Positions 6,699-10,391 of a stretch of DNA of 10,391 nucleotides are shown here, one piece after another; positions within the stretch are counted from its first letter, which is position 1; every line of letters begins with the position of its first letter. The stretch comes from an uncultured Prevotellaceae bacterium (GTDB lineage: Bacteria > Bacteroidota > Bacteroidia > Bacteroidales > Bacteroidaceae). The position numbers were made by a program, and so were the translations under genes. The notes beneath the pieces are model-generated. The model did no database searches and had not been told where the DNA came from. It saw only the letters and a list, made by a program, of their open reading frames with translations. The DNA lies in contig CAMJLI010000065.1 of the NCBI GenBank assembly GCA_946406585.1, positions 1 to 10,391 on the forward strand. Direction: 5' to 3'.

Positions 6699-7772
6699 CT
6701 ACAAAAAATCCTTGTCTTCAAGTCGCCTTCCACATTCAGAACAATATTTGTTTGTCTTGAAAATCACCGTGCCACATTGGCTGCAGCGATATTCCTGGTC
6801 GGAATGCTGAAGCCTGTGGATAAGGATATGGTAGGTTTCGGTGTCACGGCTCTTTACAAGGTCGAAACCGAATTTCTTCACAATCTTTATAGTATTGTCG
6901 GCCAGTATGCGATTGTATTCTTTTTCCCCTTCGGAAAGACGGGAATATGGTATCAGGTCTGGATGCTCCTTGCGCTTGTCATCCCTCAAGGGGCCATATC
7001 TCCAACCTTCTGCCATTCTGGCACTTGCCCATACCTCCTGGGTGTTTTCTGCTATGGCCTCGTGCAATTCCACCAGGTCGTCGGGAAACGACACGTCCTC
7101 CACATTAATGGGGGATGGCTGATAAGTACTGTCTTGCATCTTTGCTATTACCATGTATCTGGACGAGCCCTCCCATGCTTTCACGAAATGACTACTGATG
7201 CAATTTTCGTAAGGCTTGCCTGTGGCAGGGTCGAAAATCCGCACGCTTGCCTCATCAGCAAAAATCACCGTCACAGCATGGAAATCGTCTTCCTCCCTTT
7301 CCCTTCCATTAAGGATGGAATTGTCTACAACAACTATTATGTCTGCTTTTTCCTCAAGCAAGGCCTTGATGTCATCTAATGTGGCATCATATCTGCGTGA
7401 CACGTCAAGACCATTTTCCTCTAGAAGCCTTCCCATGTGGTGAAGGGGAGTGCCCTTTTCCCTCAACCATCTGTTTTGAAGTGCCTGCTCCGAAAGGCGT
7501 GCATGGTCCACTGCGATATTTCTTCTCGTCAATATCCACTCCTCACACTGCAAGTCGCAAAGGTGCCCCTTGCTCTTTGAGGCCATCCTCGTAATAGGCA
7601 GTATGGAATATAGTTGTGTGTTCTCCTCCAAATCTTCATCTACACGGTCTGAAATGGAAAGCACAGACTGTAATTCTGGGTTGTCACCCAAAGCATCCAA
7701 CATCATGTCAAATTCTTCCGCCGACATGTCTCCATCAAGAAACGCGGCCATCTGCTCGTCTGTAATTTTCAT
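6699..7772 (-). CDS. Anti-sigma-like / C39-like peptidase / RyR domain / zinc-ribbon protein
   Basis: A 357-aa protein starting at the ATG at 7772. A good ribosome-binding site (GGAGGG, 7780-7785, seven bases upstream) decides this start over an in-frame TTG at 7787. N-terminus (1-45): MKITDEQMAAFLDGDMSAEE, like the helical start of anti-sigma factors. Residues about 70-212 resemble a C39 peptidase: C72 in LCDLQCEEWIL, H165 in DDFHAVTV, D181 in IFDPATGK, then an AWEGSSRYMVI end. Residues about 222-302 are a RyR domain (PF02026-like: LHEAIAENTQEVWASARMAE, then GWRYGPLRDDK, HPDLIPY and SEGEKEYNR). The C-terminus has a zinc ribbon, C330-x2-C333 and C344-x2-C347. No signal peptide or membrane segment is seen, so it is cytoplasmic. 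The frame overlaps the sigma factor gene by 38 bases, which implies coupled synthesis and a partner relation. It may hold the sigma factor inactive until the RyR domain binds a ligand or the peptidase acts. Domain calls are good; mechanism is inferred. Confidence 0.8.
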   Translation of the reverse strand: MKITDEQMAAFLDGDMSAEEFDMMLDALGDNPELQSVLSISDRVDEDLEENTQLYSILPITRMASKSKGHLCDLQCEEWILTRRNIAVDHARLSEQALQNRWLREKGTPLHHMGRLLEENGLDVSRRYDATLDDIKALLEEKADIIVVVDNSILNGREREEDDFHAVTVIFADEASVRIFDPATGKPYENCISSHFVKAWEGSSRYMVIAKMQDSTYQPSPINVEDVSFPDDLVELHEAIAENTQEVWASARMAEGWRYGPLRDDKRKEHPDLIPYSRLSEGEKEYNRILADNTIKIVKKFGFDLVKSRDTETYHILIHRLQHSDQEYRCSQCGTVIFKTNKYCSECGRRLEDKDFL

Positions 7773-8337
7773 GTTTTTTCCCTCCAAAGTTTCTTTCTTT
7801 TATTGCGACCTTGGACAGGGCCACAATAGCACGTCTTTTGACATTGTATAGATTATCCAAGGTAATGCCCATGCTCTTTGCCAAGAGTTCAGGTTGGACA
7901 TCTTCCAAGATGAGCTTCTGTATCACATAAACGTAACGTTCGTTACGCAAAGAGTGCAGCAGATTTTCCACGTCCATTTTTGTATTTATAATATCTTCGT
8001 ATGTGAAGCATTCATGTTCTATGGACATTTTATAAAAATGAGGCAATTGCTTGGGAAAATCTATCACATGGTCGCGTTTTCTTATGAAAAATCTTATTGC
8101 CACTACTTTCAACCACATGTACAAAGATGAGCGAAACTGGAACTCTTTCAGCTTTATGCTGTCATTGTCTTGCAAATAGCAATACAATTCGTTTACCAAT
8201 TCGTCGTATTCTACGGGATATGGGAAAACATATTTGATGATGCTGATGATAAGAGGACGGCATTTGTCAAAAAAGAACTCTCGGGTGATGGTATCATCAC
8301 GAGATATAAGTCCCTGTATGATTTCTTTATCAGTCAT
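7735..8337 (-). CDS. ECF-type (sigma-70 family) RNA polymerase sigma factor
   Basis: A 200-aa protein with the two-domain layout of extracytoplasmic-function sigma factors. Region 2 spans about residues 15-88: helices around FFFDKCRPLIISIIKYVFP, the acidic EYDELVNELYCYLQD segment, then SSLYMWLKVVAIRFFIRKR, which corresponds to the minus-10 binding and melting helix. Region 4 spans about 122-178: LRNERYVYVIQKLILEDV leading into a helix-turn-helix, ELLAKSMGITLDNLYNVKRRAIVALSKV. Length is normal for the family. The 3' end overlaps the start of the anti-sigma/RyR gene by 38 bases. The start ATG at 8337 has only an A-rich leader. Its targets cannot be read from the window; candidates are its own operon and the facing TIR operon. 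Confidence 0.8.
   Translation of the reverse strand: MTDKEIIQGLISRDDTITREFFFDKCRPLIISIIKYVFPYPVEYDELVNELYCYLQDNDSIKLKEFQFRSSLYMWLKVVAIRFFIRKRDHVIDFPKQLPHFYKMSIEHECFTYEDIINTKMDVENLLHSLRNERYVYVIQKLILEDVQPELLAKSMGITLDNLYNVKRRAIVALSKVAIKERNFGGKKHENYRRADGRVS
7780..7785 (-). promoter_or_regulatory. Shine-Dalgarno sequence deciding the RyR-protein start
   Basis: On the minus strand GGAGGG lies seven bases before the ATG at 7772-7770, inside the end of the sigma factor frame. Most other starts in this window lack a clear Shine-Dalgarno sequence, so this one stands out. It favors the 357-aa product over an extended version from the TTG at 7787. Confidence 0.7.
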
Positions 8338-8489
8338 GTTATTCTATTTTCCAGGGTTTGAGGAATGCCACAAGCACATCAGATGAGCCAGTTTTTTTCT
8401 ACATTTTTTTATAATTTGGTGCAAAGATAAACAAAATATTTAAAAACATATTCATCCTTTATTTTATCGTACTTATCGCTTATTGGCAA
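8338..8489 (-). promoter_or_regulatory. Intergenic region upstream of the sigma factor, with Bacteroidota -7 box at 8421-8429
   Basis: On the minus strand TATCTTTGC (8429-8421) matches TAnnTTTG, with a T-rich segment about 19-20 bases upstream in place of a clear minus-33 TTTG. Transcription would start near 8414 and leave a leader of about 75 bases before the sigma factor ATG. The TATCTTTGCACCAA stretch resembles TACCTTTGCATCAA at the TIR operon. No convincing terminator for psuG is seen between its stop at 8490 and this promoter. Confidence 0.6.
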
Positions 8490-9416
8490 CTAAATAATTG
8501 GATGGTTTTTGTTTAATGCTGCAGCTGTTAGGGCTGCCAGACGGGCGTTGTTGAGCACCAACTGGATGTTGCTATCAAGGCTGTCACCGTCAGTGAGTTC
8601 CTTGACCTTGGCCAGCAAGAACGGTGTTGTTTCCTTGCCACGGATGCCAAGTCGGTTGGCCTCGTCAATGGCTTTGTCAATGGCGCTATTGATGACATCG
8701 GCTGGCATCGAGAATTCCTCCGGTATTGGGTTTGTTACGAGCATTCCGCCCTTCATGCCCAATTCAAGCTTGGTTCGGAAGACTGCGGCAAGTTCCTCCG
8801 GAGTGTCGATGCGGTAGTCTACTTTGAACCCACTATGACGTGTGTAGAAGGCAGGCAGTTCTTCTGTGCCGTAACCGATTACTGGCACGCCCTTGGTCTC
8901 GAGATATTCCAAAGTCAATCCCAGGTCAAGGATGGACTTGGCACCGGCACAGATGACCATCACGGGTGTCATTGCAAGCTCCTCGAGGTCGGCACTGATG
9001 TCCATCGTTTTGTCGGCACCACGGTGGACACCACCGATGCCACCTGTGGCGAATACATGGATGCCTGCCATCGCCGCAATTATCATTGTCGTGGTCACGG
9101 TAGTGGCACCATCCTCGCCGCGGGCGATGAGCACGGGCAGGTCGCGACGAGATGCCTTGGTCACCTCCTGGCCCTTGCGCCCCAAGTATTCGATTTCATC
9201 TGGGGTGCAACCAGCCTTCAATTGGCCGCCGATAACGGCAATGGTGGCGGGCACGGCACCTCCCTCGCGGATGGCTTGCTCCACCTTGAGCGCCGTCTCC
9301 ACATTCTGCGGATAAGGCATGCCGTGGGATATGATGGTGGACTCAAGAGCCACTACAGGACGCTTCTCGTCGAGTGCTTTCTGCACTTCTGGTGATATGG
9401 AAAGATACTTGTTCAT
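8490..9416 (-). CDS. psuG: Pseudouridine-5'-phosphate glycosidase
   Basis: A 308-aa enzyme of the PsuG/YeiN (PF04227) family, which reversibly converts pseudouridine 5'-phosphate into uracil and ribose 5-phosphate in the cytoplasm and so lets the cell break the C-C glycosidic bond of RNA-derived pseudouridine. Family landmarks are all present: VALESTIISHGMPYP near the N-terminus (E25), K87 in VTKASRRDLP, GGIGGVHRGAD (H131), the metal-site D143, the Schiff-base lysine K160 in CAGAKSILD, and N283 in LDSNIQL. These lie at a constant offset of six from the residues recalled for the E. coli enzyme (E31, K93, H137, D149, K166, N289), so the protein appears intact and active. It follows psuK on the same strand with a 38-base gap, so the two are probably co-transcribed. 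Function is firm. Confidence 0.95.
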   Translation of the reverse strand: MNKYLSISPEVQKALDEKRPVVALESTIISHGMPYPQNVETALKVEQAIREGGAVPATIAVIGGQLKAGCTPDEIEYLGRKGQEVTKASRRDLPVLIARGEDGATTVTTTMIIAAMAGIHVFATGGIGGVHRGADKTMDISADLEELAMTPVMVICAGAKSILDLGLTLEYLETKGVPVIGYGTEELPAFYTRHSGFKVDYRIDTPEELAAVFRTKLELGMKGGMLVTNPIPEEFSMPADVINSAIDKAIDEANRLGIRGKETTPFLLAKVKELTDGDSLDSNIQLVLNNARLAALTAAALNKNHPII

Positions 9417-9454
9417 GTTTTTGATTTTTTTACGATTTTTGTTGCCTTCTTTTT

Positions 9455-10363
9455 CTAATTATCCTCGTTGTTGCAATATATGGCAACATCGGGATTGACG
9501 GTTTGTGAGGAAAGCAAGGTGGCATGGGCTGCTTTCAGTCCCATTAAGGCACAGTCTGGGAATGTCGTTCCTGACAGATGGGCATGTGCCACGCCAGCGA
9601 TAAAGGCATCACCCGCCCCAGTGGTGTTGGCCACCAAAGTGGGGATGGCTTCATAGTGCTCATGGTGAGTGCCGTCGCTGCAATACACCCCTTCACTGCC
9701 AAAAGTGACGTATACTTGGCTGACGCCCATTCCTGTAAGACAGTCGGCGGAAGACTTCACCGTGTCGCAATGGGTCACTGCCAAAGCCTCCTGCCGGTTG
9801 AGCTTCAATACATTCAGCTTGCGTGAATGACTCTGAAGGAGTGCCATGGTGATACGGGTGGCCTTGGTGGTGCTCACGGCATCCACCATGAGTGGCGCCG
9901 TGCAGTTGTCAATTAAGAACAGCAGCGCCTCGGTGGAGATGTTGGTGTCGGCAATGACGAGAGCGGAGTTGTTGATGGCATCGATACGTGAATCCAGGAA
10001 GTCTGGTGTGATGCATGAGTTGATGTCGGTGTCGGCCACGGCTGCTACCATCTCTCCCGAATGGTTGTTGATGCACAGGTACATCCCTGTTCGCATGCCC
10101 TCGCATCGCTTGCTAAGTGTCAGGTCCAAGTTGATTGCCTGGCACTCACGCCAGCACATGTCGCCAAATGCCTCCTCGCCGAAGACACTGACCAGTTTCA
10201 CCTCATGGCCCATCAGTCGAAGGTTGTGGGCGATGTTTCGAGCCACTCCCCCACACCCCAGTGTCACCTGACCCGGCATCGAGTCGGCAGGGATAAAAGG
10301 TGCTGTCAACGCTGCAGAAATGTCGACATTCGTACCTCCAATCACTGTCACATACCTGTCCAT
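9455..10363 (-). CDS. psuK: PfkB-family kinase, pseudouridine kinase
   Basis: A 302-aa PfkB-family sugar/nucleoside kinase. It begins with VTVIGGTNVDI (substrate-contact Asp at 14), has the first PfkB signature GCGGVARNIAHNL (36-48), the NxxE magnesium motif N189-R-Q-E192, and the second signature NTTGAGDAFIAG (246-257) with catalytic base D252. Alone it could be read as a general ribokinase-like enzyme, but its place directly upstream of psuG makes pseudouridine the likely substrate: it phosphorylates pseudouridine to pseudouridine 5'-phosphate, which PsuG then cleaves. The ATG at 10363 leaves 28 bases to the window edge, so its promoter is not visible. Length is normal and no damage is seen. 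Confidence 0.88.
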   Translation of the reverse strand: MDRYVTVIGGTNVDISAALTAPFIPADSMPGQVTLGCGGVARNIAHNLRLMGHEVKLVSVFGEEAFGDMCWRECQAINLDLTLSKRCEGMRTGMYLCINNHSGEMVAAVADTDINSCITPDFLDSRIDAINNSALVIADTNISTEALLFLIDNCTAPLMVDAVSTTKATRITMALLQSHSRKLNVLKLNRQEALAVTHCDTVKSSADCLTGMGVSQVYVTFGSEGVYCSDGTHHEHYEAIPTLVANTTGAGDAFIAGVAHAHLSGTTFPDCALMGLKAAHATLLSSQTVNPDVAIYCNNEDN

Positions 10364-10391
10364 TGTTTTAATATTTCAAGGTCATGTTATT

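Noticed and set aside
7770..7787. Five-codon N-terminal extension of the RyR protein from a TTG at 7787.
   Set aside because: The GGAGGG ribosome-binding site lies inside that extension and is well spaced for the ATG at 7772, and the anti-sigma-like sequence begins at that methionine.
8344..8379. 11-codon frame (MCLWHSSNPGK) in the leader of the sigma factor gene, minus strand.
   Set aside because: It does not overlap the sigma start (six bases apart), has no ribosome-binding site, and a frame this short is expected by chance.

Overview
This window looks like a chromosomal segment from a Bacteroidota bacterium, probably Prevotella or Bacteroides-like. The evidence is a type IX secretion (T9SS) C-terminal sorting domain on the first gene, two promoter-like sites of the Bacteroidota form TAnnTTTG (minus-7 box), mostly A-rich gene starts with little Shine-Dalgarno signal, and exported TPR and carboxypeptidase-regulatory-like proteins typical of that phylum. 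No mobile element, CRISPR array, tRNA or rRNA is visible.

Layout. (1) Positions 1-1778, plus strand: the 3' part of a large cell-surface or secreted protein with cadherin-like, Ig-like and repeated GWNWI modules and a T9SS sorting tail. (2) 1779-2132: a 354-base gap with a 16-bp hairpin, short repeats, a promoter, and a 14-codon leader ORF that overlaps the next gene. (3) 2133-6678, plus strand: three genes in a tightly coupled operon, each junction an ATGA overlap. They are a transmembrane TIR protein (TIR inside, beta-sandwich domains outside), a short exported protein (carboxypeptidase-regulatory-like domain, coiled coil, one TPR-like unit), and an 816-aa exported paralogue carrying about twelve kinesin-light-chain-type TPRs. 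(4) 6699-8337, minus strand, converging on the operon with a 20-base gap: an ECF-type sigma factor followed by a 357-aa protein that joins an anti-sigma-like N-terminus, a C39-like cysteine peptidase domain, a RyR domain and a C-terminal zinc ribbon. (5) 8490-10363, minus strand: psuK and psuG, a complete pseudouridine salvage pair that looks like ordinary metabolism.

Working idea. The middle block (about 2000-8430) is flanked by unrelated genes and may be a two-operon signalling or defence module. In this model, exported TPR/beta-sandwich proteins sense something in the envelope. The membrane TIR protein, whose putative NADase glutamate is present (E93), responds in the cytoplasm. The RyR domain of the anti-sigma-like protein could read a nucleotide made by TIR and, through release or proteolysis, free the sigma factor. 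The domain assignments come from sequence motifs. The functional link between the two operons is inference from proximity and from the published proposal that bacterial RyR and TIR domains belong to nucleotide-centred conflict systems.
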